NCBI GenBank assembly: GCA_021151665.1
Contig: JAGKWW010000023.1
Coordinates: forward strand, 1 to 52,328
Direction: 5' to 3'
DNA: 52,328 bases
From: Flavobacteriaceae bacterium
GTDB taxonomy: Bacteria; Bacteroidota; Bacteroidia; Flavobacteriales; Flavobacteriaceae
The notes below the pieces were generated by a model that did not search any database, was not told the origin of the DNA, and worked only from the letters and a program-made list of their open reading frames with translations. Shown here one piece after another: positions 39,275 to 48,519 of this stretch; the stretch's first letter is position 1; each line of letters begins with the position of its first letter. The position numbers and the translations under genes are program-made.

Positions 39275-41263
39275 TTATTCTTTGATGAACTTCGTTTTAT
39301 GCTGGAGCCCCGATTCATCTTCAAGAATCATGATATAAGTATCTGCGGCAAGATCATCTACCTTAAGTTGAGATTCCTTAACCGGCGCTGATTTTACCAG
39401 CCTGCCATTCAGGTCATATACATTCGCCTTTTTCAAAGAAAAGGCATTGCCGCTAAAATTGATCACATCGCGTGCCGGAACAGGGTAGAGCACAAGGTTG
39501 CTGTCTGCATACTCAGCAACATCAAGGGTAGCGCCCTCAACTACCATCAATGGTTGGTTTACCGGTGGGTTATTGATAACATCAATAGTTCCGGATGGCC
39601 ACTTTATGATAACCTGTGTGATGGCCGTGGCCTGCCCGATACCGAAGTGTGTGTTTAGGGAACTCATGTAACGGAAACCATCACCGCTGCGCACCTCACG
39701 TATCTGCCTGCCCCATGCCCCATATAGTTCAATGCGCGCCCCAATGCCATTGCGGTTGCTTTGCACACCCTGCAGCATTATCTTGATCCATTTGTTACTG
39801 TTGCCTGTATTCAGGAATACGGTGTTATTGTTCTGGATGTCGAGGAATCCGTCATGATTGAGGTCCCCAACAGGCCCGTTGCTTGCCGGGATAGACAAGG
39901 GGGTAAAGGTCATGTTTCCATTGTTTACCATCAGCGTATTGTTTCCGCTCAGGATGTCTACAAACCCATCATTGTTAAAGTCATGCGCCACGTGTTCGAT
40001 ATTAAGTCCTGTGAACGTATCATAACCGCTTCCTACCGTTATATTGGTAAAAGTGCTGTCCCCATTATTCCGCATTAGCTTATGGCTGCCGGCAACGTTA
40101 GAGCTGGCTCCCACCATTACATCCATATCACCATCGTTGTCAAAATCGGCCCAGGCGCTCGACCATGCCTGGTGGTAGTCTGCAAACCCTGCCGAAGCCG
40201 CAATATTGGTAAATGTGCCGTTGCCGTTATTGCGGTGCAGTTCATCAATAGCTGCAGGATTGCCGCCGCCCCTGCATTTTGCTATAAACAGGTCCATGTC
40301 GCCGTCATTGTCAAAATCTGTCCAGATGGAGCCATAGTTCCCTCCTTCAGAGTAGTCACCAAGCCCTCCCTGCTGGAAGGTAAAGCCGCCAGTGCCGTTG
40401 TTGAGGAAGTAACAGTTGGGCGCAACATCATGACATACAAATGCGTCGAGGTTGCCATCGTTATTGATATCGATAAAATTGGTGCGCTGCGAGAAAATAT
40501 ACTGTGGCGAGTTGATGCCTACAAACGAATTGCCGGGCGAGCTGACTAATATCGTAGCGCCGCTGCCGCCGCCGTATAAAAGATCCATTCGGCCATCTTT
40601 GTTATAATCTCCCGCCGCAAGGCTCCATCCGGGAGTGTTAGATACCCCAGATGCTGAAATTGTCCCGGCTGTAAATCCGGTAGTTGCGTTTTGATACTGT
40701 ACATTTACCGCTGTTTGCCCTGCAGATGTGACAATATCGTCAAGCCCGTCCCCATTCATGTCTACTACCGCATAATTTCCTGCTGTACCTATCTGGAGAG
40801 AGGTAAACATCGAAGTAGGCTGTGCACTTTGTGTAAGGGAGAAGGTGAAGTTTACAGAGCTCCAGTTATTATCGAATGCAATATAGTAGGTGATGCCCGC
40901 AGTGGCTGTAAAGCTTGCCAGCGATGAAACGCCTGTACCGCCGTCATCATCGCCCGTAACGCAGGTAAGGTTGCCGCATGTCCCGGTATAAATATGCAGG
41001 CGCGTATCTACGATTGGGTAGCCTGCAACATCTGTCGTCACCGTAACATTCTGGTTGAGCGAAGGGGTGTATTTAAACCATACAGCCCTGTCGGGTGTGT
41101 TATTAATACCGTCAGCGCAAACCGGCGATGGGACCTCGGTGCCGGGCATCAGGTAGGCCTGGTATATGCCGGGAGCAATAGGGGTAGCCGTGGCGCAGGT
41201 TTGCTGTGCAAACAGCCCCAGGGGCGAAAAGCACAAAAGTGCAAGGGTAATTTTCAGTTTCAT
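39275..41263 (-). CDS. Secreted FG-GAP/ASPIC repeat protein with type IX sorting domain
   Basis: A 662-residue exported protein. Signal peptide (LLCFSPLGLFAQQ), then a pre-peptidase-like beta domain (about 22-145), then at least seven calcium-loop repeats of the FG-GAP/VCBS form (DMNGDGLDD, DYNKDGRMD, DINNDGNLD, DFDNDGDMD twice, DFNNDGFVD, DLNHDGFLD). An ASPIC/UnbV module follows (RNGIGARIELYGAWG to IKWPSG). The end is a T9SS type A sorting domain (NLVLYPVPARDVINF, YDLNGRLVK, DTYIMILEDE). It should be exported through the outer membrane and anchored or released. The di-heme lipoprotein gene lies 33 bases upstream. Confidence 0.93.
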   Translation of the reverse strand: MKLKITLALLCFSPLGLFAQQTCATATPIAPGIYQAYLMPGTEVPSPVCADGINNTPDRAVWFKYTPSLNQNVTVTTDVAGYPIVDTRLHIYTGTCGNLTCVTGDDDGGTGVSSLASFTATAGITYYIAFDNNWSSVNFTFSLTQSAQPTSMFTSLQIGTAGNYAVVDMNGDGLDDIVTSAGQTAVNVQYQNATTGFTAGTISASGVSNTPGWSLAAGDYNKDGRMDLLYGGGSGATILVSSPGNSFVGINSPQYIFSQRTNFIDINNDGNLDAFVCHDVAPNCYFLNNGTGGFTFQQGGLGDYSEGGNYGSIWTDFDNDGDMDLFIAKCRGGGNPAAIDELHRNNGNGTFTNIAASAGFADYHQAWSSAWADFDNDGDMDVMVGASSNVAGSHKLMRNNGDSTFTNITVGSGYDTFTGLNIEHVAHDFNNDGFVDILSGNNTLMVNNGNMTFTPLSIPASNGPVGDLNHDGFLDIQNNNTVFLNTGNSNKWIKIMLQGVQSNRNGIGARIELYGAWGRQIREVRSGDGFRYMSSLNTHFGIGQATAITQVIIKWPSGTIDVINNPPVNQPLMVVEGATLDVAEYADSNLVLYPVPARDVINFSGNAFSLKKANVYDLNGRLVKSAPVKESQLKVDDLAADTYIMILEDESGLQHKTKFIKE

Positions 41264-41296
41264 TGTTGGTGGTTTAGTGGTTGATTGTTTAGTGAT

Positions 41297-42394
41297 TTAT
41301 GGGCAGGGATTATCCAGCGAGTTGATCCATTCTTTCATCATCTGCAAAGCTTCTGTGTGTTTTACGGTACGGCCCATGAGCGGCATTCGCACGGCTTCAT
41401 CTGTAGCATTCATGCGATAGTACATGGCAGAGCGAAGGTGCTGGCCGCGCGCAACAATATAGGTTTGCGATGGCAATGGCTCGTTGGGCTCTACGCAGGA
41501 ACCGAGGTTAACAGGATTTGTAGTTTCGGTAAATGCAAAACGCATTGGCCGGTAAGAGCAATGGGCGCCTTCGCTGTGGCAGTGTGCGCAGTTAATATCC
41601 AGATACGACCTTACACGAAGCTCGAGCGGCTTGCTGGTATCAGTCCAGTCGATAGTAGACGTAATATTTTGGGGAATATTGGGCGAAAGATAGCCTTCCT
41701 GTACCCATTTGCCCAACTGATTGGCGCTGCCGGTAGTGTAGGTGAAATTCTTGTTGAGGTTCTGTGGCTTGGGGCCGATGGGCATGTTCTGGTCGGCCAC
41801 CTTATGGCAGGTGTGGCATTCAAACTCGCTGGGAATGCGGTAAGATGTGCTCATTGTGGCGCCGTCCTGTACCCAGCTGATTTCTTTAAAGCTTCCGTTA
41901 AGGTCTAGGTACGCTTCCGTCTGCTCGTCGTTCCAGATATAATCCGCAAACTTCCAGCCGGAGGCCATTTTTATCATCAGCCGTGTTTCTATGATCTTCG
42001 TGGTGTTTTCAGGAAGAACATTGTCGTAGTAAAACGTTTTTATGAGTACGGCACCTACCGGGAATTCCAGAATCTTTCCATCGGCGTTATACGTGGCCTG
42101 CGAACCCTGGGGCATCCATACAAAGCGTTTTTTATGGGCGTAGTCTGTAAAGAGCGTACTGTTCAGGTCGTATGGGATTACCTTATACGATGGATTTTGA
42201 GCTTTCATTTCTCCCTCAAAAAAATGGTAGTCAGATAGTTTATTGAACGCTCCGTTCTGCAAATCTACCACCACCGGAGATACAGGCGATATCGGTACAT
42301 ACAGGTCACTGTTATCATCATCTCCACCGCATGATAGTAACACAGAAAATAAAGTAAATAAAAGTAAAGTTTTTAAAAAGTAGTGTTGTTTCAT
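41297..42394 (-). CDS. Lipoprotein with two heme c motifs
   Basis: A 365-residue lipoprotein; signal sequence ends LLSC (Cys22). Two CxxCH motifs, CHTCH (about 195) and CAHCH (about 271), should bind heme c covalently. The overall pattern (SDYHFFEGE..., YDLNSTLFTDYAHKKRF) resembles a family of lipoproteins known in Proteobacteria and Bacteroidota as an uncharacterised SO2930/HNE_0200-like group. A periplasmic or surface electron-transfer role is suggested. The FG-GAP protein gene follows 33 bases downstream, so both may be expressed together. A TATATTTG box (42429-42436) lies upstream. Confidence 0.87.
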   Translation of the reverse strand: MKQHYFLKTLLLFTLFSVLLSCGGDDDNSDLYVPISPVSPVVVDLQNGAFNKLSDYHFFEGEMKAQNPSYKVIPYDLNSTLFTDYAHKKRFVWMPQGSQATYNADGKILEFPVGAVLIKTFYYDNVLPENTTKIIETRLMIKMASGWKFADYIWNDEQTEAYLDLNGSFKEISWVQDGATMSTSYRIPSEFECHTCHKVADQNMPIGPKPQNLNKNFTYTTGSANQLGKWVQEGYLSPNIPQNITSTIDWTDTSKPLELRVRSYLDINCAHCHSEGAHCSYRPMRFAFTETTNPVNLGSCVEPNEPLPSQTYIVARGQHLRSAMYYRMNATDEAVRMPLMGRTVKHTEALQMMKEWINSLDNPCP

Positions 42395-42428
42395 TATTGT
42401 TATCGTAATAATTTAGAAGTACTGATAA

Positions 42429-42436
42429 CAAATATA
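42429..42436 (-). promoter_or_regulatory. -7 box of the heme lipoprotein gene
   Basis: Minus-strand TATATTTG, 34 bases before the start codon; the -33 element reads TTA rather than TTG. Confidence 0.5.
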
Positions 42437-42498
42437 TAATAAAACCTGACTTGTTAAGCCGATGTGAAATAAAAGTTATTGTATTGACAATGTTAAAG

Positions 42499-43044
42499 TT
42501 ATAAATTAACTTTCACCCGGTATTTTTTTAATCCTTCAATTGCCTCCGGAGAGGTATGGTCAAAAGTTTCCTCATGATTGTCGCGCTCTTTTTTAAGATG
42601 TATACGCTTCAGGGCATTGCAATAGCGGCGCACTTCTTCCAGGCTGGTCAGTTCCAACGCAGGCACTGTTACGGTATTCCCTTCTGCATTTTTGGCCACC
42701 ATAGTAAAGTAAGACGAGTTGCAATGCTTCACTTTTCCGGTCTGGATATTTTCCGAAGTTACCCGTATCCCGACGATCATCGAGCTGTTGCCCACATAGT
42801 TTACCGAGGCTTTCATGGTAACAAGTTCGCCTACTTCTATAGGATTCAGGAAATCAACCGTATCTACCGATGCGGTCACGCAATAGGCGCCTGAATATTT
42901 CGATGCCGAAGCAAAAGCGATCTGGTCCATCAGCATAAGGATGTAGCCGCCATGTATCTTACCGCTGAAATTGGTATGCGATGGCAGCATCAGTTCGGAT
43001 ATCGTCACTTTAGATGCCTGTACTTTGCGAAATGCTTCCATCAT
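42499..43044 (-). CDS. Acyl-CoA thioesterase (hotdog fold)
   Basis: A 181-residue cytoplasmic hotdog-fold thioesterase of the YciA/BACH type, hydrolysing acyl-CoA to free acid and CoA. Clear features: MLPSHTNFSGKIHGGYILMLMDQIAF, containing the typical Asn and the HGG helix with its Asp, and YCVTASVDTVDFLNPIEVGEL. The last 30 residues form a charged tail. The start overlaps the stop of rmuC (TAATGATG), with a second possible ATG at 43041, so coupled translation is likely. Confidence 0.93.
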   Translation of the reverse strand: MMEAFRKVQASKVTISELMLPSHTNFSGKIHGGYILMLMDQIAFASASKYSGAYCVTASVDTVDFLNPIEVGELVTMKASVNYVGNSSMIVGIRVTSENIQTGKVKHCNSSYFTMVAKNAEGNTVTVPALELTSLEEVRRYCNALKRIHLKKERDNHEETFDHTSPEAIEGLKKYRVKVNL

Positions 43045-44210
43045 TATAAATTGAGTAGGTTATCACTGTTCTCAGTCACTTCATCCTCTTCCTGTGCTTT
43101 GGCCCGGTTTAGTATCGCTTCCGGCAGCGCCTTTTTAGCTTTCGCGCCCATTTTCTTTAGCTTTTCGATGCTTACAATAATGTTGCCGCGGCCATCAACC
43201 AGCTTGCCCATAGCATTTTGGTACTCGGCCTGTGCATCTTTCATTTTGTTGCCGACTTTAGTCAACACAAAGTCAGGGCTTTCTATACGGTACAGGTCAT
43301 GGTAGTTCTTTTCGCTGAGCTGGTCCACATGGCGGCGGATGGAATTGCAATGCTCACGCAGGTGCAGTGAGCGCAGTGTTTCGTCTTCTTCGTTTACAAA
43401 ACGTTCGTAGGCAACAAGCGACACTTTCGAGTCGACGATCATTTTCTTGCCATCCGGCAGGTTGATCACCACGTCCGGCAGTATGCGCGCACCTTCATCG
43501 GTTATGTGGCTTTGCTGGACATAATATTCGCGGCCTTTTTCAAGCCCCGACTTCTCAAGTACCCGCTCCAGTACCAGTTCGCCCCAGTTGCCCTGCATTT
43601 TGGTATCGCCCTTCAGCGCCTTGGTAAGGTTCAGGGTTTCGCGGCTCATCTGTTCATTCATCTCCCGCAGCCCCAGTATCTGCTGGCGGAGTGCCGCGTG
43701 ATAATCGATACTTTCCTTGTGGGTATCTTCTACTTTCTTTTCAAACAAATGTATCTTTTCCTGAAGCGGCGAAAGTATCGTTTTCAGGTTCTCGCGGTTC
43801 TGCTCGGTAAACTTGGCCGACTTCTCCTCCATGATCTTGTTGGCGAGGTTCTCAAATTCTTTTGTGAACTTCTCGCGCAGGTCGGTTGCCTCACGCTGCT
43901 GCTCGCGCATGCGCTCCATAAGGTTGTCAAAGTCGGTTTCCTTTTTAGAAAGCTGTACTGCCATAGCCTCTTTGGCATCGCGAAGGCTTTCGCGCTCGGC
44001 CTGTACCTGGTTTAGCTGTTTTTCGAAAGACAGCCTGTCGTTTACGGCCTGCTGCTTCATCTGTTCCAGCTGGAGCTGTTGTCCTGCGGCACGCTCTTCA
44101 AGTACCTTTCGGTCGGTGGCAGCTTTTGCCGAGAAAAGTATTTTTCCGATATAGGCACCTATGGCCAGCGCTATGATGAATGTAAAGAGGATAATTAGTG
44201 TATCGGGCAT
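43044..44210 (-). CDS. rmuC: DNA recombination protein RmuC
   Basis: A 388-residue protein with an N-terminal membrane helix (TLIILFTFIIALAIGAYIG), a long coiled coil (about 25-170), and the conserved RmuC nuclease-like domain: GNWGELVLERVLEKSGL, DSKVSLVAYERF, and RRHVDQLSEKNY. RmuC is linked to limiting inversions and to defence against some transposons; the exact activity is unsettled. The ATG at 44210 is preferred over the TTG at 44228. The stop overlaps the thioesterase start. Confidence 0.95.
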   Translation of the reverse strand: MPDTLIILFTFIIALAIGAYIGKILFSAKAATDRKVLEERAAGQQLQLEQMKQQAVNDRLSFEKQLNQVQAERESLRDAKEAMAVQLSKKETDFDNLMERMREQQREATDLREKFTKEFENLANKIMEEKSAKFTEQNRENLKTILSPLQEKIHLFEKKVEDTHKESIDYHAALRQQILGLREMNEQMSRETLNLTKALKGDTKMQGNWGELVLERVLEKSGLEKGREYYVQQSHITDEGARILPDVVINLPDGKKMIVDSKVSLVAYERFVNEEDETLRSLHLREHCNSIRRHVDQLSEKNYHDLYRIESPDFVLTKVGNKMKDAQAEYQNAMGKLVDGRGNIIVSIEKLKKMGAKAKKALPEAILNRAKAQEEDEVTENSDNLLNL

Positions 44211-44277
44211 TGGAAAGAGATTTTGCAAAGGGTAAAAGTAAGAAAATTTTAATCGAAACCGTTCGCGGTGTTATCCC

Positions 44278-44285
44278 TATATTTG
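44278..44285 (+). promoter_or_regulatory. -7 box ahead of the DUF2007-like gene
   Basis: TATATTTG, 15 bases before the ATG at 44301. No clear -33 element. Confidence 0.45.
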
Positions 44286-44300
44286 AAAAAAATACCACCT

Positions 44301-44954
44301 ATGGAGCTAGCCTCATTTCGCACTTACACCTCACTGGCAGAAGCCGAAGCCCTACAGCAAACGCTAAAACAACATGAAATCGATTGTTTAATTATCGATA
44401 ACAGCCCGGCGGCAGGAGCACCGATAGGTGGGCAGCTTCCTAAAGAATATGAAGTGAAGCTGAAGCCGGAAAATTTTGAGGCCGCTAACGCTATCCTTGA
44501 ACAGCGGGCGGCAGAAGATATGGGCGAGCTCCCAGAAGGTTATTATCTGAGTGAGTTTACAAACGACGAACTCATAGATGTACTGGCACACCGCTATGAG
44601 TGGAGCGAATTTGACTACTTGCACGCACGCCGTTTGCTGGAAGAGCGCGGCGTTGATATTAACGAGCAGCAGCTGCAGGAAATTACTGTGAATCGCCTTC
44701 GCGAGCTTACTAAGCCCGAAAAAATACATCCTGGCTGGATCGCATTAGGTTATGTATTTGCACTATTGGGAGGGGTGGTAGGAATCCTCACCGGATTTGG
44801 GATTGTCTATTCCACTAAAACATTGCCAACAGGTATTGTGGTGCCCACCTATTCGCCCAACGACAGGAAGCACGGGAGATATATCCTGATTCTTTCGGTA
44901 ATAGTGGTCACGGCGGCGGTATTATATAAAATAAGCCTAATGATGGAAGAGTAG
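44301..44954 (+). CDS. DUF2007-like membrane protein
   Basis: A 217-residue protein. The N-terminal 65 residues (FRTYTSLAEAEALQQTLKQ, CLIIDNSP, EYEVKLKPENFEAANAIL) match the small signal-transducing DUF2007 fold. A charged helical part follows, and two membrane helices near the C-terminus (IALGYVFALLGGVVGILTGF and YILILSVIVVTAAVLYKI) anchor it. Function unknown. The ATG at 44301 is preferred over one at 44268, which lies upstream of the -7 box. Confidence 0.85.
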   Translation: MELASFRTYTSLAEAEALQQTLKQHEIDCLIIDNSPAAGAPIGGQLPKEYEVKLKPENFEAANAILEQRAAEDMGELPEGYYLSEFTNDELIDVLAHRYEWSEFDYLHARRLLEERGVDINEQQLQEITVNRLRELTKPEKIHPGWIALGYVFALLGGVVGILTGFGIVYSTKTLPTGIVVPTYSPNDRKHGRYILILSVIVVTAAVLYKISLMMEE

Positions 44955-44999
44955 ATAATATTCGGGGTGGATAAACGTTTTCATACAAAACCAACTAAA

Positions 45000-46259
45000 A
45001 TGAAACTATTTACACTTTTGTTGTTGCTGCCGCTGCTTGCGACGGCACAGGATGCTGACGTAACCAACTGGATAAATTCCGATGCTGTTGCAATTGACAA
45101 TACCGACATATCTAATCCGATTCCTGACAACGCCCACCTCGACAATCTGTTCAAAGGCCGGAAAGTTTTTGGCTTTGGCGAAGCAACCCATCATACCAAG
45201 GAGTTTTTTGAACTAAAGTTCAAGTTCTTTCGCTACGTGGCAGAACATGAAGGCGTGCGCGTTTTTTTAATGGAAGACAGTTATTTCGCGGGAAACCTTG
45301 TAAATAACTTCATCCTGGGAGGCGAAGGATCGGCTGCGGAGGTTGCGGCACGCATGGGTTTCCAGATATGGCGTACCGAAGAGGTAAGGCAACTCATTCA
45401 ATGGATGCGCGATTTCAACACGGGCAGGCCGGAAAACGACCGTATTCGTTTCTACGGAATCGACTGCCAGGTGAGTTATGGGCTTGCCGATGATATAAAA
45501 GCATTTGCGAAAAAGTACAATATAGATATAACAAATTTTAATAGTGTTCTTCAGGATGCCGGGGCGTGGGAAGGGGTTTCTACAGGAAGGAGGCGTGAGT
45601 GCACTGCAGAACTGGACAAACTGGCTGCGTTGGTAAAGCAGGGATTCAATCCAAAAGTAAGATATGAAAAGCTGGAACTTGAACGTGTGTTATATGCTAT
45701 TAACAACTTAATGCAATGTAACGAACTTATAATCACAGATAGCCATCGGGTTCGTGATGGGTATATGGCTGAAAATGTAAAACAACTCCTGGATAACCAT
45801 GGTGCTGATGCCAGGGGTTTCATCTGGGCCCACAACAACCATGTCGCTAAAAATAACGACCGTAGCAATATGGGGTACGTATTGAAACAGACCTATGGAG
45901 AGAAATACTATTCAATCGGCTTCGAATTTGGAAAAGGCACTTTCTATGGTCAGGTAAATGACAATGGTGTTCGAAAACCAAAATTGTACAAACTGCCTCT
46001 TCTAAAAGACTCATACGCAGAATTATTTGCCAATGCGGATGCTCCACAATTCATGTTTGACATAAAGGAGGCATTAAGCAATCCGGCTATGACGGGCTTT
46101 TTAAAAAGCAAAAAGAAATTTTTTAATACAGGTGATCCCGGCTACAACCCGAAGCTTATCGGCGGGAAAGGAGACTATACAGAACTTTACGACGCTCTGA
46201 TTTTTGTTCGTGATGTTTCTGTAGCAAAGTACCTCCATTCAGGGATACAATTGCAGTAA
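45000..46259 (+). CDS. Erythromycin esterase family protein (exported)
   Basis: A 419-residue protein of the EreA/EreB-like superfamily, with a signal peptide (KLFTLLLLLPLLATAQ) that sets it apart from the cytoplasmic resistance enzymes. The catalytic-region motifs are present: GFGEATHHTKEFFELK with Glu and two His, EDSYFAGN, YGIDCQ, and a later IWAHNNHVAKN. Substrate unknown: the family includes macrolide esterases and many with no resistance role. It starts at 45000 because the signal peptide begins there; the ATG at 44967 would add 11 residues ahead. It follows the DUF2007-like gene by 45 bases. Confidence 0.87.
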   Translation: MKLFTLLLLLPLLATAQDADVTNWINSDAVAIDNTDISNPIPDNAHLDNLFKGRKVFGFGEATHHTKEFFELKFKFFRYVAEHEGVRVFLMEDSYFAGNLVNNFILGGEGSAAEVAARMGFQIWRTEEVRQLIQWMRDFNTGRPENDRIRFYGIDCQVSYGLADDIKAFAKKYNIDITNFNSVLQDAGAWEGVSTGRRRECTAELDKLAALVKQGFNPKVRYEKLELERVLYAINNLMQCNELIITDSHRVRDGYMAENVKQLLDNHGADARGFIWAHNNHVAKNNDRSNMGYVLKQTYGEKYYSIGFEFGKGTFYGQVNDNGVRKPKLYKLPLLKDSYAELFANADAPQFMFDIKEALSNPAMTGFLKSKKKFFNTGDPGYNPKLIGGKGDYTELYDALIFVRDVSVAKYLHSGIQLQ

Positions 46260-46356
46260 TAGTTAAAGCCCCAACCACGCAATAATTTTTGGCATCCGCT
46301 TCGCGTTATAAGTATGGCTGCCGCCACATAAGCCGGTAGCTTAACTTCACACTTAC

Positions 46357-47340
46357 ATGAAACGCATTCCAAAAATCCTGCTTCTTGCAGCCTTGGTATT
46401 GGGCTGCATCCTGCCGGCAACGGCACAAAAATCTTTCGGGGCGGCAAAGTACAGCGCCATGTGCAGCTATTATGGCGAAAACATTGCCAGCACAGTTACT
46501 GCGTATGAGGCGGGCGAATCTGCGCAGACGGTTATAAAAGGCATCATGTCGGCCATAGGGCTGCGCCCCAACTTTGAGCTCAGGTCGGCCAACGTTCCTA
46601 ATGCTGCCGCCGTGATGATCAAGAATAAAAGGTATATCCTGTACAACCCTGAGTTCATGAACAAGATCAATACCGCCAGCGGTACCAACTGGGCTGCCAT
46701 CAGCATCCTTGCCCATGAGATAGCGCACCACCTCAACGGGCATACGCTCGATCAATACGGAAGCCGCCCAGCAACGGAACTGGAGGCTGATGAATTTTCC
46801 GGCTTTGTTTTGCAGCGTATGGGCGCTACATTGCCCGATGCGCAGGCAGCTTTAGCGCTAATATCTTCGCCAACCGGTTCTAAAACACATCCACCAAAAT
46901 ATATGCGTTTAGAGAGTATTGCCAGTGGATTTAGCAATGCAGGCAATACTACTTCGGCAGCTAAAGCAGTGGCTGCCCCTACGCCAAAGACAGCCGTGCA
47001 GCCGGTTGTTCCAAAAGCCGCTATGGCTGTGATACCTACCCGTGAGGCGACAGTAAATCCTGCTGTTCAAAGAAACAGGGTTACTTTCACAGAGAACGAC
47101 ATCGCCTCCGAAGCGCATTTTAAAGCCGATCCTTCCGGTAAATATTATATCACTACGCAAGCCAACCTGGTTCATATCGACGAAGGAAAACTCTATGTGA
47201 TCGGCAAGCTGAGCTACAGTAATAAGCCCGGGTACAGGCTGATGCTTTCGGGCGATGATTATAGCCCCATGTACATAGGGCAGGGTGGCGCCATCGTGAG
47301 CAGCACGGGGCAAAGCATAGGGTACCTGAAAACGAGATAA
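46357..47340 (+). CDS. M48 family metalloprotease (exported)
   Basis: A 327-residue exported zinc protease. Signal peptide KRIPKILLLAALVLGCILPATAQ, whose Cys is probably not lipidated. The gluzincin motif AHEIAHHLNGH (His120, Glu121, His124) is followed by the third ligand in ELEADEFSGF (about 144). A proline/alanine-rich linker (about 185-235) leads to a small C-terminal domain of unknown role. M48 proteins of this layout degrade misfolded envelope proteins in other bacteria (BepA, LoiP); that role here is inference. Confidence 0.92.
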   Translation: MKRIPKILLLAALVLGCILPATAQKSFGAAKYSAMCSYYGENIASTVTAYEAGESAQTVIKGIMSAIGLRPNFELRSANVPNAAAVMIKNKRYILYNPEFMNKINTASGTNWAAISILAHEIAHHLNGHTLDQYGSRPATELEADEFSGFVLQRMGATLPDAQAALALISSPTGSKTHPPKYMRLESIASGFSNAGNTTSAAKAVAAPTPKTAVQPVVPKAAMAVIPTREATVNPAVQRNRVTFTENDIASEAHFKADPSGKYYITTQANLVHIDEGKLYVIGKLSYSNKPGYRLMLSGDDYSPMYIGQGGAIVSSTGQSIGYLKTR

Positions 47341-47363
47341 TCTTACGTATAAAATATTTGTGA

Positions 47364-47394
47364 AAGCCTGTACACCTTGTGCAGGCTTTTCTTA
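47364..47394 (+). terminator. Intrinsic terminator after the M48 protease
   Basis: Stem AAGCCTG / CAGGCTT (47364-47370, 47382-47388) followed by a T-rich stretch. Confidence 0.8.
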
Positions 47395-47423
47395 TTTTTA
47401 ATGCACCTTAACCCCCTTTAACC

Positions 47424-47795
47424 ATGGAACCTATTCAACAGATTCAATTGCTCGAAGAGCGGCTTATCGAAGCAATGAAGGCAAGTGACGTTGCGACGCT
47501 TGATAGACTCATTTCTGACGAGCTTATATTTACAAGCCATAACGGGCAGTTTTTTACTAAAGAAGCCGATCTTGCCGCACACCGTTCTGGCGACATAAAG
47601 ATATTTGATATCACTATCGGCGAGATGTACATGAAGCAATTTGATGATGTAGTGATCGTCTCCGTACGGAAAGAGATAAGCGGTTCTTTTTTTGGCGCTG
47701 TAGAGGTTGGCATTTTCCGGTTTACCAGGGTCTGGAAAAAATATGCTGACGACTGGAAGGTCATTGCCGGACAATCAACCCAGTTGGTTCATTAA
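47424..47795 (+). CDS. DUF4440/SnoaL-like protein (NTF2 fold)
   Basis: A 123-residue cytoplasmic protein with the NTF2-like pattern of DUF4440: IQLLEERLIEAMKASDVATLDRLISDELIFTSHNG at the start, then a beta core ending RVWKKYADDWKVIAGQSTQL. Members are small hydrolases, isomerases or ligand-binding proteins; nothing in the sequence fixes the role. It lies 13 bases before the acetolactate-decarboxylase-like gene and is likely in a unit with it. Confidence 0.88.
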   Translation: MEPIQQIQLLEERLIEAMKASDVATLDRLISDELIFTSHNGQFFTKEADLAAHRSGDIKIFDITIGEMYMKQFDDVVIVSVRKEISGSFFGAVEVGIFRFTRVWKKYADDWKVIAGQSTQLVH

Positions 47796-47808
47796 TTTCC
47801 GCTGCTAA

Positions 47809-48516
47809 ATGAAATGTATATTTTTTATCATTCTGGGTGGATTTTTATATTCAACGGCACAAACCACTCCCTGTAAAGTACAGTATTCGGGGGAGATGAA
47901 AAATGTGATGTGGAAAGGCCAGCTTGGGGGCACTATTCAACCCGACACGATAGCACCCAAAGCGGGCACATACGGGGTAGGTCCGCTTGAAGGGCTACGG
48001 GGCGAATTGTTGCTTACTGACGGCGACCTGTGGCAAAGCACCGTTACCGGCCCCGACACCATGAACGTAGAAAAAGCGCCTGGCGCTAAAGCCCCCTTTT
48101 TTGTATATTCGAAATGTACGGACTGGAAAGCGATTAAACTTCCCGACGACGCGCGGGATTTACCGGAACTGGAACATTTTTTAGATTCGTTGGCCAAAAA
48201 TATTGATGTACCCTTTGTGTTCAGGATAAAAGGTACCGTAAACATAGCCACGATACATGTGGTTAACCTTGCACCCGGGAGTAAGGTTTCCTCTCCCGAG
48301 GATGCACACAAAGGCCAGGAAAGCTACCGTATATTCAATGAGTCTTCCGAAATTGTAGGTTTCTTTTCGCGCCACCATCAATCGGTATTCACGCATCACT
48401 CCACGTATATGCATCTTCATCTTATAACGGATAACAAGAAAATGATGGGCCACCTCGACCGGCTTTTTTTGGCAAATGACGCCACACTATATGTACCGGC
48501 TAACCTAACCAATTGA
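47809..48516 (+). CDS. Acetolactate decarboxylase-like protein, exported
   Basis: A 235-residue protein resembling alpha-acetolactate decarboxylase, which forms acetoin from 2-acetolactate. The middle GVGPLEGLRGELLLTDGDLW and the C-terminal MHLHLITDNKKMMGHLD, with HxH and a third His, fit the Zn site and fold of the family. Unlike the classical cytoplasmic enzyme it has a signal peptide (MKCIFFIILGGFLYSTAQT), so it would act in the periplasm or outside. A non-standard substrate or a binding role is possible. It is followed three bases later by a HAD gene. Confidence 0.85.
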   Translation: MKCIFFIILGGFLYSTAQTTPCKVQYSGEMKNVMWKGQLGGTIQPDTIAPKAGTYGVGPLEGLRGELLLTDGDLWQSTVTGPDTMNVEKAPGAKAPFFVYSKCTDWKAIKLPDDARDLPELEHFLDSLAKNIDVPFVFRIKGTVNIATIHVVNLAPGSKVSSPEDAHKGQESYRIFNESSEIVGFFSRHHQSVFTHHSTYMHLHLITDNKKMMGHLDRLFLANDATLYVPANLTN

Positions 48517-48519
48517 TTT

